Source: Streptomyces antarcticus
Lineage (GTDB): Bacteria; Actinomycetota; Actinomycetes; Streptomycetales; Streptomycetaceae
Assembly (NCBI RefSeq): GCF_026627255.1
Contig: NZ_JAPNLM010000002.1
Location: 248,001-312,000 of the forward strand
Length of the DNA stretch: 64,000 bases
Reading direction: 5' to 3'
The notes beneath the pieces are model-generated. The model searched no databases, was not told the DNA's origin, and saw only the letters and a list, made by a program, of their open reading frames with translations. The first letter of the stretch is position 1. Each line of letters opens with the position of its first letter. This document shows, piece after piece, positions 20,035 to 29,516 of the stretch. The position numbers and the translations under genes were made by a program.

Positions 20035-20070
20035 TTGACACGGGTCGAACCACGATAGGAAACTTACCTA
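20035..20070 (+). promoter_or_regulatory. csnR promoter with CsnR-like operator
   Basis: TTGACA at 20035-20040 is followed after 15 bases by TAGGAA at 20056-20061, a plausible -35/-10 pair. The -10 lies within TAGGAAACTTACCTA (20056-20070), an imperfect palindrome (TAGG-n-AA-n-TT-n-CCTA). CsnR, an ROK-family repressor of chitosan genes in Streptomyces, is known to bind a palindromic AGGAAA-TTTCCT-type box. Position over the -10 fits repression with autoregulation; the factor assignment is inferred from the adjacent gene. Confidence 0.72.
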
Positions 20071-20102
20071 ACAGTTCATCTCGGTGAGGGAGAGACCGCG
20101 AC

Positions 20103-21320
20103 ATGCCCGCCGCCACGCCCGGAACGCCCAGCCTCCTGCGCGCCATGAACGACCGGGCCGCCCTCGAACTCCTGCTGGCCCACGGCCCGCTCTCGCGGAC
20201 CCGGATCGGCCACCTGACGGGCCTGTCCAAGCCCACCGCCTCGCAGCTGCTGGCCCGCCTGGAGGCCGCCGGGCTCGTCGTCGCCACCGGAACCGACGGC
20301 GGCCGCCCCGGACCCAGCGCCCAGCTGTACGCCGTCAACCCCCGGGCGGCGTATGTGGGCGGCCTGGACGTCACCCCGACGCGCGTGCTGGCGGCCGTCG
20401 CCGACCTCACCGGCACGGTGGCCGGCACCCACGAGGTCCCGTACGCCGAGGGCGCCGGGGCCGTCGACCAGGTCTGCGAGGCGCTCGGCGGCGCCGTCAA
20501 GGCGGCCGGGCTGCACCGCTCGGACCTGCACCGGGTGGTCATCGCCACCCCGGGCGCCTTCGACCCGCAGACCGGCCGGCTGCGCTACGCCAGCCACCTG
20601 CCCGGCTGGCACTCCCCCACCCTGCTCGACGACCTGGCGGCGGCCCTGCCGATGCCCGTCGAGTACGAGAACGACGTCAACCTCGCCGCCGTCGCCGAGC
20701 AGCGCCTCGGGGCGGCCCGCGGCCACGAGGACTTCGTCCTGCTGTGGAACGAGGAGGGGCTCGGCGCCGCCCTCGTCCTCGGCGGCCGGCTGCACCGCGG
20801 CTGGACCGGCGGCGCGGGCGAGGTCGGCTTCCTGCCCGTGCCCGGCCATCCCCTGGTCCGCCAGGTCACCCGGGCCAACTCGGGCGGCTTCCAGGAGCTG
20901 GCCGGCCACCAGGCGCTGCCCCGGCTGGCCGCGGAGCTCGGCGTCGAGGTCCCGCCCGGGCCCGCGCCCGACGGCCCGTACCCCCCGCAGGTCGCCGCCG
21001 CCGTCGCGCTGCTCGCGCGGGCCGCGGACTCGCCCGAAGGGCCGTACCTGGCCTTCCTCCAGGCGTACGCCACCGGGCTGGCCACCGGTCTGGCCTCGCT
21101 GGTCGCCGTACTGGACCCGGAGATCGTGGTGCTGTCCGGGTCGGTGATCGCCGCGGGCGGTGAACCGCTGCGCGGCCTGCTGGAGGCCGAGCTCTCCGAA
21201 CTGGCCCCCTCCCGCCCCCGCCTGGTCGCCGGCCAGGTGCGCGAACGGCCGGTGCTGCACGGCGCGCTGGAGAGCGCGCTCGCCGCCACCCGCGACGCGG
21301 TCTTCGACACCTCCCGCTGA
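20103..21320 (+). CDS. csnR: ROK-family transcriptional repressor CsnR
   Basis: 405 residues from ATG 20103, preceded by GAGGGAGAG. The N-terminal winged helix-turn-helix (SRTRIGHLTGLSKPTASQLL) covers residues 35-75. The ROK sugar-kinase-like domain follows from about 80 (AYVGGLDVTPTRVLAAVADL), with ENDVNLAAVAE and GGAGEVGFLPVPGHP. The zinc-binding cysteine cluster found in many ROK proteins is absent, as is a catalytic kinase centre, consistent with a regulator. It is the first gene of the csnR-K arrangement described in S. lividans/coelicolor, where the repressor responds to chitosan-derived oligosaccharides. Confidence 0.9.
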   Translation: MPAATPGTPSLLRAMNDRAALELLLAHGPLSRTRIGHLTGLSKPTASQLLARLEAAGLVVATGTDGGRPGPSAQLYAVNPRAAYVGGLDVTPTRVLAAVADLTGTVAGTHEVPYAEGAGAVDQVCEALGGAVKAAGLHRSDLHRVVIATPGAFDPQTGRLRYASHLPGWHSPTLLDDLAAALPMPVEYENDVNLAAVAEQRLGAARGHEDFVLLWNEEGLGAALVLGGRLHRGWTGGAGEVGFLPVPGHPLVRQVTRANSGGFQELAGHQALPRLAAELGVEVPPGPAPDGPYPPQVAAAVALLARAADSPEGPYLAFLQAYATGLATGLASLVAVLDPEIVVLSGSVIAAGGEPLRGLLEAELSELAPSRPRLVAGQVRERPVLHGALESALAATRDAVFDTSR

Positions 21321-21428
21321 CCGGGGCCGACCGGGGGCCGCCGGAAGCCGGAAGCCCTCCCCCCGCACCTCCCGCACCCGCCCTGGCACCCCTCCCGGAA
21401 GTTCCTCCCGTAGAGAGCGAGCACCGCC

Positions 21429-22763
21429 ATGCCCAGAACCGGACGCCTGACCACCGCGGCCACCCTCCTCGCCGCGATATCCGTACTCGCCACCGCCTGT
21501 ACGGGCCAGAGCGGGAACGCGGCCGCCGACGACCCGGCGAAGGACGTCACCCTCTCCTTCTGGCACGGCTGGTCCGCGCCGAGCGAGGTCATGGCGATCG
21601 AGGAGAACATCGCGCGGTTCGAGAAGGCCCACCCGAACATCAAGGTCAAGGTCACCGGCAACATGACCGACGACAAGGTCAACCAGGCCCTGCGGGCGGG
21701 AGGGGACGGCGCCCCCGACGTGGTCTCCTCCTTCACCACCGACAGCGTCGGCAAGTTCTGCAACTCCGGCGCCTTCGCCGACCTGAACCCCTTCCTGGAG
21801 AAGTCCGGGATCGACAAGGCGAAGGTCTTCCCCAAGACCCTGCTGGAGTACACCCAGTTCAACGGCAACCAATGCACCCTGCCGCTGCTGAACGACGCGT
21901 ACGGGCTGGTCTACAACAAGACCGCCTTCGCCGCCGCCGGCATCACCGAGCCCCCGAAGACCTGGAGCCGGTTCACCGAGGTCGCCCAGAAGCTGACCAA
22001 GCCCAAGGGGGACTCGTACGAGCAGGTCGGGCTGATGCCCACCTTCCACGGGTACGAGACCAAGCCGACCCGCCTCGCCGCCCAGTGGGGCGCGAGGTAC
22101 TTCGACGCCGACGGCAAGGCCGGCCTGGCCAAGGACCCGGCCTTCACGAAGATGCTCACCGCACAGAAGGACCTGGTCGAGAAGCTCGGCGGCTACGAGA
22201 AGCTGGAGAGGTTCCGCACCACCTTCGGCGACGAGTGGAGCGCCGAACACCCCTTCCACCGGGGCCAGGTCGCCATGCAGATCGACGGCGAGTGGCGGGC
22301 CGCGATGGCGAAGGAGGCGGGGGTCGGCTTCGAGATCGGCACCGCGCCGCTGCCCGTGCCCGACGACCAGGCCGCCGACTACGGCAAGGGCTACCTCTCC
22401 GGCACGATCATGGGCATCGCCTCGGTCGGCACGAAGCAGAACGCCGCCTGGGAGCTGGTGAAGTACATGACCACCGACACCGAGGCGGTGGTGGCCTTCG
22501 CCAACGCCATCCACAACGTGCCGTCCACGCTGGCGGCCCTGGAGTCGCCCGCGCTGGAGCTGACCCCGGAGTTCAAGACCTTCGTCGACATCGCCCGGCA
22601 CCCGAAGTCCAGCACCACGCCGGCCCAGGCGGACGGCGGCACCTACCAGCTGACCTTCGAGGACTTCGCGTACGGGGCCGAGAAGGGCGCCGTCGCCGAC
22701 ATCACGGCCGGCCTCGCCAAGGTCGACCAGCAGATCGACACGGACATCGCGAAGGCGAAGTAG
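21429..22763 (+). CDS. csnE: ABC transporter sugar-binding lipoprotein CsnE
   Basis: 444 residues from ATG 21429 with GTAGAGAG upstream. The signal ends in a lipobox (LATAC, Cys at residue 24), so the mature protein is a membrane-anchored lipoprotein. The binding-protein fold of family 1 is recognisable: VTLSFWHGWSAPSEV, FEKAHPNIKVKV, GGDGAPDVV, NDAYGLVYNKTAF. In the csn system it captures chitosan oligosaccharides (glucosamine oligomers) for import. No ATPase is encoded in the cluster; such transporters usually share the MsiK ATPase. Confidence 0.9.
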   Translation: MPRTGRLTTAATLLAAISVLATACTGQSGNAAADDPAKDVTLSFWHGWSAPSEVMAIEENIARFEKAHPNIKVKVTGNMTDDKVNQALRAGGDGAPDVVSSFTTDSVGKFCNSGAFADLNPFLEKSGIDKAKVFPKTLLEYTQFNGNQCTLPLLNDAYGLVYNKTAFAAAGITEPPKTWSRFTEVAQKLTKPKGDSYEQVGLMPTFHGYETKPTRLAAQWGARYFDADGKAGLAKDPAFTKMLTAQKDLVEKLGGYEKLERFRTTFGDEWSAEHPFHRGQVAMQIDGEWRAAMAKEAGVGFEIGTAPLPVPDDQAADYGKGYLSGTIMGIASVGTKQNAAWELVKYMTTDTEAVVAFANAIHNVPSTLAALESPALELTPEFKTFVDIARHPKSSTTPAQADGGTYQLTFEDFAYGAEKGAVADITAGLAKVDQQIDTDIAKAK

Positions 22764-22767
22764 CCCG

Positions 22768-23757
22768 ATGACCGCCGCCGCCGCACCCACCGCGGCCCAT
22801 ACCGCCCCGGACGGGGCCCCCGACCCGGCCGCGCGGGCGAGGCGCCGGAGGTCCGCCCTGCGGACCGCGGCCTTCATGTCCCCCTGGCTGATCGGGTTCG
22901 CGGTCTTCTTCGCCTACCCGCTCCTGTCCACCGTGTACTTCTCCTTCACCAAGTACGACGGCTTCCGGCAGCCCGTCTTCAACGGGCTCGACAACTGGTC
23001 GTACGTCTTCACCGACTCCCCCGCCTTCTGGCCGGCGATGCGCAACACCCTGTGGCTCGTCGTGGTCATGGTCGGCTGCCGCGTCGCCTTCGGCCTCGGC
23101 ATCGGCCTGCTGATCACCAAGATCAAGACCGGGACCGGGATCTTCCGGACCCTCTTCTACCTGCCCTACCTGGCCCCGCCGGTCGCCGCCACGCTGGCCT
23201 TCGTCTTCCTGCTCAACCCCGGCACCGGACCCGTCAACACCGTGCTCGATGCGGTGGGACTGCCCACCCCCGGCTGGTTCACCGACCCGAGCTGGTCCAA
23301 ACCCGCGCTCACCGCCCTCGCCCTGTGGGGCGTCGGCGACCTGATGGTCATCTTCATGGCCGCCCTGCTCGACGTGCCCAAGGAGCAGTACGAGGCCGCC
23401 GAGCTGGACGGGGCCGGCTCCTGGGCGCGCTTTCGCCACATCACCCTGCCGAACATCTCCCCGATCGTCCTGTTCGCCGTCGTCACCGGGGTCATCCAGG
23501 CCATGCAGTACTACACCCAGCCGCTCGTGGCCGGGAAGGTGGCGGCCGGGGTGATCGGCGGCTCGGGCCAGCAGTTCGAGCCCGGCTACCCAGACAAGTC
23601 CACCCTGACCCTGCCGCAGCTCGTCTACAACCTCGGGTTCCAGCGCTTCGACTACGGCACCGCCTGCGTCATCGCGCTGGTCCTGTTCACCCTCTCCATG
23701 GCCTTCACCGCGCTCCTCATGCGCCGCCGTGGCGGACTGATCGGAGCCGGTGAATGA
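22768..23757 (+). CDS. csnF: ABC transporter permease CsnF
   Basis: 329 residues, beginning 4 bases after csnE. MalF-type inner-membrane permease with an N-terminal hydrophilic tail, then six predicted membrane helices (first: SPWLIGFAVFFAYPLLSTVY). The cytoplasmic EAA loop that contacts the ATPase is EAAELDGAGSWARF (about residue 210). Its 3' end overlaps csnG by four bases (ATGA), indicating translational coupling. Confidence 0.92.
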   Translation: MTAAAAPTAAHTAPDGAPDPAARARRRRSALRTAAFMSPWLIGFAVFFAYPLLSTVYFSFTKYDGFRQPVFNGLDNWSYVFTDSPAFWPAMRNTLWLVVVMVGCRVAFGLGIGLLITKIKTGTGIFRTLFYLPYLAPPVAATLAFVFLLNPGTGPVNTVLDAVGLPTPGWFTDPSWSKPALTALALWGVGDLMVIFMAALLDVPKEQYEAAELDGAGSWARFRHITLPNISPIVLFAVVTGVIQAMQYYTQPLVAGKVAAGVIGGSGQQFEPGYPDKSTLTLPQLVYNLGFQRFDYGTACVIALVLFTLSMAFTALLMRRRGGLIGAGE

Positions 23758-24593
23758 GCACGCGCAGCCGCAAGGCCGTACTGCACTGGGTCGGTGTGCA
23801 CTCCCTCGGCGTGGCCGCCGCCCTGTTCTTCGTCCTCCCGTTCGTCTTCCTCCTGCTGACCTCCCTGATGGGCGACCGGCAGGCCCTGACCCGCGACCTG
23901 TGGCCGGACACCTGGGAGTGGGGCAACTACGCCGCGGTGTGGAACACCCCCGGCTTCCTGACCTGGTGGCGCAACACCCTGCTGTACGCCGGGCTCGGCA
24001 CCCTGCTGACCGTGGTCTCCTCGGTGCCCGTGGCCTACGCGCTCGCCAAGTTCCGCTTCCGCGCGCGGCGCCTGTCGCTGATGCTCGTGATCGCCATGAT
24101 GATGCTGCCGCCGCAGGTGGTCGTCATCCCCATGTACCTCTTCTGGGCGAAACAGCTCGGCCTGACGGGCAGCCTGTGGCCGCTGATCATCCCGATGGCC
24201 TTCGGCGACGCCTTCTCCATCTTCCTGCTCCGCCAGTTCCTGCTGACCATCCCCGACGAGTACCTCGACGCGGCCCGCGTCGACGGCTGCGGCGAGCTGC
24301 GCACCCTGCTGCGCGTCGTCCTGCCGATGGCCAGGCCCGGCATCGCGGCCGTCGCCCTGTTCCAGTTCTTCTACGCCTGGAACGACTACTTCGGCCCGCA
24401 GATCTACGCCTCGGACAACCCGGCCGCCTGGACCCTCAGCTACGGGCTGGAGTCCTTCAAGGGCGCCCACCACACCAACTGGAACCTGACGATGGCCGCG
24501 ACCGTACTGGTCATGGCACCGGTGATCGTCCTCTTCTTCTTCGCCCAGAAGGCGTTCGTCGAGGGCGTCACCCTGACCGGAGTGAAAGGCTGA
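23754..24593 (+). CDS. csnG: ABC transporter permease CsnG
   Basis: 279 residues; MalG-type permease partner of CsnF. The start overlaps the csnF stop in ATGA. Membrane helices begin with LGVAAALFFVLPFVFLLLTS and the EAA-loop equivalent is DAARVDGCGELRTLL (about residue 180). The stop codon overlaps the ATG of csnH (TGATG). Confidence 0.92.
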   Translation: MSTRSRKAVLHWVGVHSLGVAAALFFVLPFVFLLLTSLMGDRQALTRDLWPDTWEWGNYAAVWNTPGFLTWWRNTLLYAGLGTLLTVVSSVPVAYALAKFRFRARRLSLMLVIAMMMLPPQVVVIPMYLFWAKQLGLTGSLWPLIIPMAFGDAFSIFLLRQFLLTIPDEYLDAARVDGCGELRTLLRVVLPMARPGIAAVALFQFFYAWNDYFGPQIYASDNPAAWTLSYGLESFKGAHHTNWNLTMAATVLVMAPVIVLFFFAQKAFVEGVTLTGVKG

Positions 24594-25864
24594 TGACCAT
24601 GAAACTCGCAGTGGTGGGCGGCGGTTCCACCTACACCCCCGAGCTGATCGACGGATTCGCCCGGCTGCGCGACACCCTGCCGGTCTCCGAGCTGGTCCTG
24701 ATCGACCCGGCCGCGGAGCGGCTGGAACTGGTCGGCGGCCTGGCCCGGCGGATCTTCGCCCGGCAGGGGCACCCCGGGCGGATCACCACCACCTCCGACC
24801 TCGACGCCGGGGTCGAGGGCGCCGACGCGGTGCTGATCCAGCTGCGCGTCGGCGGCCAGGCCGCCCGGCTCCAGGACGAGACCTGGCCGCTGGAGTGCGG
24901 CTGCGTCGGCCAGGAGACCACCGGCGCGGGCGGCCTCGCGAAGGCCCTGCGCACCGTCCCGGTGGTCCTGGACATCGCCGAACGGGTGCGCCGGGCCAGC
25001 CCGGACGCCTGGATCATCGACTTCACCAACCCGGTCGGGATCGTCACCCGGGCCCTGCTGCGGGCCGGGCACAAGGCCGTCGGACTGTGCAACGTCGCCA
25101 TCGGCTTCCAGCGCAAGTTCGCGGCCCTGCTCGACCTCGCGCCCGCCGACATCCACCTGGACCACGTCGGGCTCAACCACCTCACCTGGGAACTGGGCGT
25201 CCGCCGCGGCGGCCCGGACGGCGAGGACCTGCTGCCGCGGCTGCTGGCCGGCCACGCGGACGCGATCGCCGGGGACCTGCACCTGCCGCGCGCCGTGCTG
25301 GACCGGCTCGGCGTGGTGCCCTCGTACTACCTGCGGTACTTCTACGCGCACGACGAGGTCGTCCGGGAGCTCGGCTCCAAGCCCTCGCGGGCCGCCGAGG
25401 TCGCCGCGATGGAACGCGAACTGCTCGCCCTGTACGGCGACCCCGCCCTGGACGAGAAGCCCGCGCTGCTGGCGAAGCGGGGCGGCGCCTTCTACTCGGA
25501 GGCGGCCGTGGACCTGGCGGCCTCCCTGCTGGGCGACGGCGGGCCCGCCGTGCAGGTGGTCAACACCCGCAACAACGGCACCCTGCCGTTCCTCCCCGAC
25601 GACGCGGTCGTCGAGGTGCAGGCCCGGGTGGACGGCTCCGGCCCGGTACCGCTGGCCGCGCCCCGGCTGGACCCCCTGTACGCCGGGCTCGTCGCGCACG
25701 TGACGGCGTACGAGGACCTCGCGCTGGACGCGGCGGTCCGCGGCGGCCGCGAGCGGGTCTTCAAGGCACTGCTGGCGCACCCGCTGGTCGGCCAGTTCGA
25801 CCGGGCCGAGGCGCTGACCGACCGCCTCCTCGCGCACAACAAGGAGCACCTGGCATGGCTGTGA
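24593..25864 (+). CDS. csnH: GH4-family 6-phospho-beta-glucosidase-like enzyme CsnH
   Basis: 423 residues from ATG 24593, which overlaps the csnG stop; ATG 24599 is an alternative two codons later. The NAD-binding motif VVGGGSTYTPEL is at the N-terminus. Family 4 metal/NAD landmarks are GLCNVAIGFQRK, VGLNHLTW and NTRNNGTLPFLPDD. GH4 enzymes hydrolyse glycosides by an NAD- and metal-dependent oxidation-elimination route, often on phosphorylated disaccharides. In this operon the likely substrate is an imported, possibly phosphorylated, glucosamine oligomer; this is inference from context. Confidence 0.92.
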   Translation: MTMKLAVVGGGSTYTPELIDGFARLRDTLPVSELVLIDPAAERLELVGGLARRIFARQGHPGRITTTSDLDAGVEGADAVLIQLRVGGQAARLQDETWPLECGCVGQETTGAGGLAKALRTVPVVLDIAERVRRASPDAWIIDFTNPVGIVTRALLRAGHKAVGLCNVAIGFQRKFAALLDLAPADIHLDHVGLNHLTWELGVRRGGPDGEDLLPRLLAGHADAIAGDLHLPRAVLDRLGVVPSYYLRYFYAHDEVVRELGSKPSRAAEVAAMERELLALYGDPALDEKPALLAKRGGAFYSEAAVDLAASLLGDGGPAVQVVNTRNNGTLPFLPDDAVVEVQARVDGSGPVPLAAPRLDPLYAGLVAHVTAYEDLALDAAVRGGRERVFKALLAHPLVGQFDRAEALTDRLLAHNKEHLAWL

Positions 25865-26850
25865 CCCTCCCCGCGGTGCTGGCGATCGACGCGGGCAACA
25901 GCAAGACGGACGTGGCGCTGATCGCCCCGGACGGCTCGGTGACGGCCACCGGGCGGGCCGGGGGCTTCCAGCCGTTCCTGACGGGCGTGGCCGCGGCCGT
26001 CGACGTGCTCGCCGAGGCTATGGCCTCCGTCGGGCTGGACCACCGCGGGGAGGGCGGTACCGGGCCGTGGGCCGAGTACGTGTCGGCCTGTCTGGCCAAC
26101 GCCGACTTCCCGGTGGAGGAACGGGAACTGGGCCACGAGATCCGCCGCCGCGGCTGGGGCCGCGTGACGGCGGTGCACAACGACACCTTCGCGCTGCTGC
26201 GCGCCGGACTGCCGCCGGGCGCCGAGCCGCGCGGCGTCGCGGTGGTGTGCGGCGCCGGCATCAACTGCGTCGGGACGACACCGGACGGGCGGACCGCGCG
26301 CTTCCCCGCGGTCGGGCGGATCTCCGGCGACTGGGGCGGCGGGGGCGGCCTGGCCGAGGAGGCCCTGTGGTTCGCGGCCCGGGCCGAGGACGGGCGCGGC
26401 GAGCCGACCGAACTGGCCCGGGCGCTGCCCGCGCACTTCGGCCTCACCTCGATGTACGCGCTGGTGCAGGAACTGCACCTGGGCCGCGTCCCCGCCGAGC
26501 GGCGGCACGAGCTGACCCCGCTGCTGTTCGCGGTGGCGGCGGCCGGCGACCCGGTGGCGCTGGCACTGGTGCACCGGCAGGCGGACGAGGTGGTGACCAT
26601 GGCGACGGTGGCGCTGCGCCGGCTGGACCTGCTGGACGAGGAGGTGCCCGTGGTCCTCGGCGGCAGCGTGCTGGCCGCCCGCCACCCGCAGTTGAACGAC
26701 CGGATCGCCGCGGGCCTCGCCGAACGCGCCCCGCGCGCCCGGATCTCGGTGGTCACGGCGCCCCCGGTGCTCGGGGCCGCGCTGCTGGGCCTGGACGCGC
26801 TCGGGTCCGCGCCCTTCGCCCACAGCAAACTCCGCGCCCGTTTCGGGTGA
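25855..26850 (+). CDS. csnK: BadF/BcrA-type sugar kinase CsnK
   Basis: 331 residues from ATG 25855, overlapping csnH by ten bases. The ASKHA nucleotide-binding fold is shown by AIDAGNSKTDVALIAPDG (phosphate 1 loop), VVCGAGINCVG and SGDWGGGGGLAEEAL, with LGGSVLAARHPQL for adenosine binding. Family members include N-acetylglucosamine kinases; here it probably phosphorylates glucosamine or its oligomers in step with CsnH. Last gene of the csn operon. Confidence 0.9.
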   Translation: MAVTLPAVLAIDAGNSKTDVALIAPDGSVTATGRAGGFQPFLTGVAAAVDVLAEAMASVGLDHRGEGGTGPWAEYVSACLANADFPVEERELGHEIRRRGWGRVTAVHNDTFALLRAGLPPGAEPRGVAVVCGAGINCVGTTPDGRTARFPAVGRISGDWGGGGGLAEEALWFAARAEDGRGEPTELARALPAHFGLTSMYALVQELHLGRVPAERRHELTPLLFAVAAAGDPVALALVHRQADEVVTMATVALRRLDLLDEEVPVVLGGSVLAARHPQLNDRIAAGLAERAPRARISVVTAPPVLGAALLGLDALGSAPFAHSKLRARFG

Positions 26851-27046
26851 ACCCGCCCGAACGGGCCGCCTGTCTGGAACCGTGGCGGTCGTAGGGACGT
26901 TTTGACGGTCAAGGGGCGAAGGGGACGCCCCCGGGGACGTATCGCCCAAGATCGACCACCGGTGCTGTGGCCGGCCGTCGCTACGTCCATACTGCTGCGC
27001 AGGCTCCCGGCCACATCCGGGGGAGCACAGACCGAGGGGGAGCACG

Positions 27047-28432
27047 GTGGCCATCACGACACGCGCGCCCGCGCCGCCGGGCGGTCACGCCGGGGCGCCC
27101 GGCGGGCCGCCGGGGCGGGGCACCGCATGGGCCGAGGGCGTGGAGCGGCTGCGCGCGGCCGCGACGACCGAGCCCGGCCGGCTGCGGATCATCGGAGCCG
27201 CGGTGGCCGCCCTGATCGTGCTGTTCGGCACGGTGAGCGTCTGGGAGATGTCCGGCCGGGTCGGTGCCGCCGAGGACGTCGTGGGCCGCAGCCAGCCGCT
27301 GAGCGCTGACGCGGCCAGCATCTACCGCTCCCTCGCGGACGCCGACACGACCTCCTCCAACGGATTCCTCGCGGGCGGCCAAGAGCCGCGCGAGGTCCGC
27401 CAGCGGTACGAGAAGGACATCGCCAACGCCTCGAAACTGCTCGTGAGCGCGGCCGCCAACACCCGGGTCGACGAGGAGTCCCGCGCGCAGATCTCCCTGC
27501 TGAGCGAGGGTCTGCCCCGCTACACCGGGCTGATCGAGCAGGCCCGCGCCACGAACCGGCAGGGCCTGCCGCTGGGCGGCGCCTACCTCCGGTACGCCAA
27601 CGAGCAGATGACCACCCAGCTGCTGCCCGCCGCCCAGCGGCTCTACGAGGCGGAGACCCGGCGGCTCTACACCGACCACGACGAGGCCCGGTCCTGGCCG
27701 CTGGCCTCCATCGGCACCGGCCTGCTCGCGCTCGCCGCCCTGCTGTGGGTGCAGCGGCGCAACTACCGGCGTACGAACCGGGTCTTCAACCACGGGCTGG
27801 TCACCGCGACGGCGGCCTCGCTGGTGGTGCTGCTGTGGCTGGTCGTGGGGCACACGGTGGCCCGGTCGGACCTGAGCCAGGCACGGGCGGACGGACAGGA
27901 GTCGCTGAAGGTCCTCAACGACGCGCGGATCGCCTCCCTCCAGGCACGGGCCGGCGAGAACCTGACGCTGATCGCGCGCGGCGCCGTACTGGCCGAGGAC
28001 AAGAAGTCCGACAAGTACGACGTGGACTTCACGCACAACATGAAGCAGCTGGACAGCGGACTGGCGGCGGCCCTGCGGCTGGCCGACGACGACGCGGGCC
28101 GGGGGCCCCTGAGCCGGGCGGCGGACGGCGTGGAGCAGTGGAAGGCGCGGCACGCGGCGGCCCGGGAGTCGGACCTCAAGGGGGACTACGCCGCCGCCCG
28201 GGACCAGGTCGTCGGCAACGACGCGCAAAAGGAGAGCAGCGGCGCCGCCTTCGACACGGTGGACGCCTCCCTGGCACAGACGGTGGCCCACGAGCAGCGG
28301 GAGTTCACCCGGGCGGCCCGGGACGGGCTCGGCGCCCTGGACGGTTTGATGACGGGCGCGGCGGCCCTGGCGGCCCTCGGCGCGGCGGCGGCGCTGCTCG
28401 GTATCGGGCGCAGGCTTTCGGAGTACAGGTGA
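27047..28432 (+). CDS. GlnX-like transmembrane sensor protein
   Basis: 461 residues from GTG 27047 with GGGGGAG at 27036-27042. A disordered Pro/Gly-rich cytoplasmic N-terminus is followed by four membrane segments, at about 46-66, 225-243, 253-274 and 435-455. Two extracytoplasmic helical regions of about 150 residues lie between segments 1-2 and 3-4. This layout matches mycobacterial GlnX, whose tandem four-helix-bundle sensor domains sit between the amino-acid-binding protein GlnH and the kinase PknG. The same gene order occurs here. Sequence identity to GlnX could not be tested; assignment rests on topology and synteny. Its stop overlaps the start of the next gene. Confidence 0.75.
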   Translation: MAITTRAPAPPGGHAGAPGGPPGRGTAWAEGVERLRAAATTEPGRLRIIGAAVAALIVLFGTVSVWEMSGRVGAAEDVVGRSQPLSADAASIYRSLADADTTSSNGFLAGGQEPREVRQRYEKDIANASKLLVSAAANTRVDEESRAQISLLSEGLPRYTGLIEQARATNRQGLPLGGAYLRYANEQMTTQLLPAAQRLYEAETRRLYTDHDEARSWPLASIGTGLLALAALLWVQRRNYRRTNRVFNHGLVTATAASLVVLLWLVVGHTVARSDLSQARADGQESLKVLNDARIASLQARAGENLTLIARGAVLAEDKKSDKYDVDFTHNMKQLDSGLAAALRLADDDAGRGPLSRAADGVEQWKARHAAARESDLKGDYAAARDQVVGNDAQKESSGAAFDTVDASLAQTVAHEQREFTRAARDGLGALDGLMTGAAALAALGAAAALLGIGRRLSEYR

Positions 28433-29511
28433 GAGCGATGCGGATACGAGCGGAACGCGCCCCCAGGGCGAACGGAGCCGGCGCGGACCACGGGGTCCCG
28501 GCGGAACCGGGCGGGGCCGGCGGCCTCCGGCGGGCCACCCGGCGCCTGCGCGGCTGGGGCGGGGTCAGCGCGATGGCCGCCGCCTGCGCGGTGACGGCCG
28601 CGGCCGTGCTGCTCCCGCTGGCCCAGGCCGCCCCGGACACCGGCCGCCCGGCCGCGGTCGGGCCCGCCTCGCCGGCTGTGGCCCCGGCCGCGCCGGCGGA
28701 CACCTGCCAGAACCCGGAGGCGAGCCTGCGCCCGTCCGCCGTGGACGGGGCGACCATCGCCCGGATCAAGGCGGCGGGCAAGCTGGTGGCGGGCGTGGAC
28801 CAGAACAGTTTCCGCTGGGGGTACCTCAGCCAGTCCCGCGGCGGTGTCCTCGACGGCTTCGACATCGACCTGGTCAGGGCCATCGCCAAGGACATCCTCG
28901 GCGACCCGGACGCGGTCATATACCGGGCCATCCCCACGAGCCAGCGCGTCCCCGCGCTCCAGGAGGGGCGCGTCGACGTCGTCGTGCGGACCATGACGAT
29001 CAACTGCAAGCGCCTGGAGGACGTCGCCTTCTCGACGGCCTACTTCGAGGCCGGACAGCAGGTGCTGGCCCCCAAGGGGTCGCCGATCACGGGCTACGAC
29101 ACCTCGCTGAAGGACAAGCGGATCTGCTTCGCGGCCGGTTCCACGGCGGAGGCGACGCTGACGGCCCAGTCGTACGGCTCGGTGCCGGTCACCGTGCCCA
29201 ACCAGCTGGACTGCCTGGTGCGGCTCCAGCTGGGCGAGGTCGACGGCATCGTCACCGACAACGCGCTCGCGGCCGGCCAGGCCGCGCAGGACCCCTCGGT
29301 GCAGCTGGTCGGCTCGCCCTTCACCCGCGAGTTCTACGGCGTGGCGATGAACAAGGACGCCTCCGACCTCGTCCGGCGGGTCAACAAGGTGCTGGAGGAC
29401 TACCGCGCGGGCGGCGCCGGCAGCCCGTGGATGACCTCGTACGGGGTGCACCTCAGGGCCGTGCTGCCCAACGTGGGCGGACCGCCCGAGCCCAAGTACC
29501 GGGACGGCTGA
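28429..29511 (+). CDS. GlnH-like extracytoplasmic amino-acid-binding protein
   Basis: 360 residues from GTG 28429, which overlaps the preceding TGA and has GGAG five bases upstream; ATG 28438 is an alternative. A long basic n-region with RRATRRLR leads into a hydrophobic helix (about residues 45-68). No proper lipobox is visible, so it is either cleaved or anchored by that helix, unlike lipoprotein GlnH of mycobacteria. The solute-binding domain of family 3 starts at about 105 (GKLVAGVDQNSFRWGY, GFDIDLVRAIAKDILG, GRVDVVVRTMTINCKR). Ligands of the family are polar amino acids such as glutamate/aspartate. No permease is adjacent, supporting a sensory rather than uptake role. Confidence 0.85.
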   Translation: MRAMRIRAERAPRANGAGADHGVPAEPGGAGGLRRATRRLRGWGGVSAMAAACAVTAAAVLLPLAQAAPDTGRPAAVGPASPAVAPAAPADTCQNPEASLRPSAVDGATIARIKAAGKLVAGVDQNSFRWGYLSQSRGGVLDGFDIDLVRAIAKDILGDPDAVIYRAIPTSQRVPALQEGRVDVVVRTMTINCKRLEDVAFSTAYFEAGQQVLAPKGSPITGYDTSLKDKRICFAAGSTAEATLTAQSYGSVPVTVPNQLDCLVRLQLGEVDGIVTDNALAAGQAAQDPSVQLVGSPFTREFYGVAMNKDASDLVRRVNKVLEDYRAGGAGSPWMTSYGVHLRAVLPNVGGPPEPKYRDG

Positions 29512-29516
29512 GGCCG

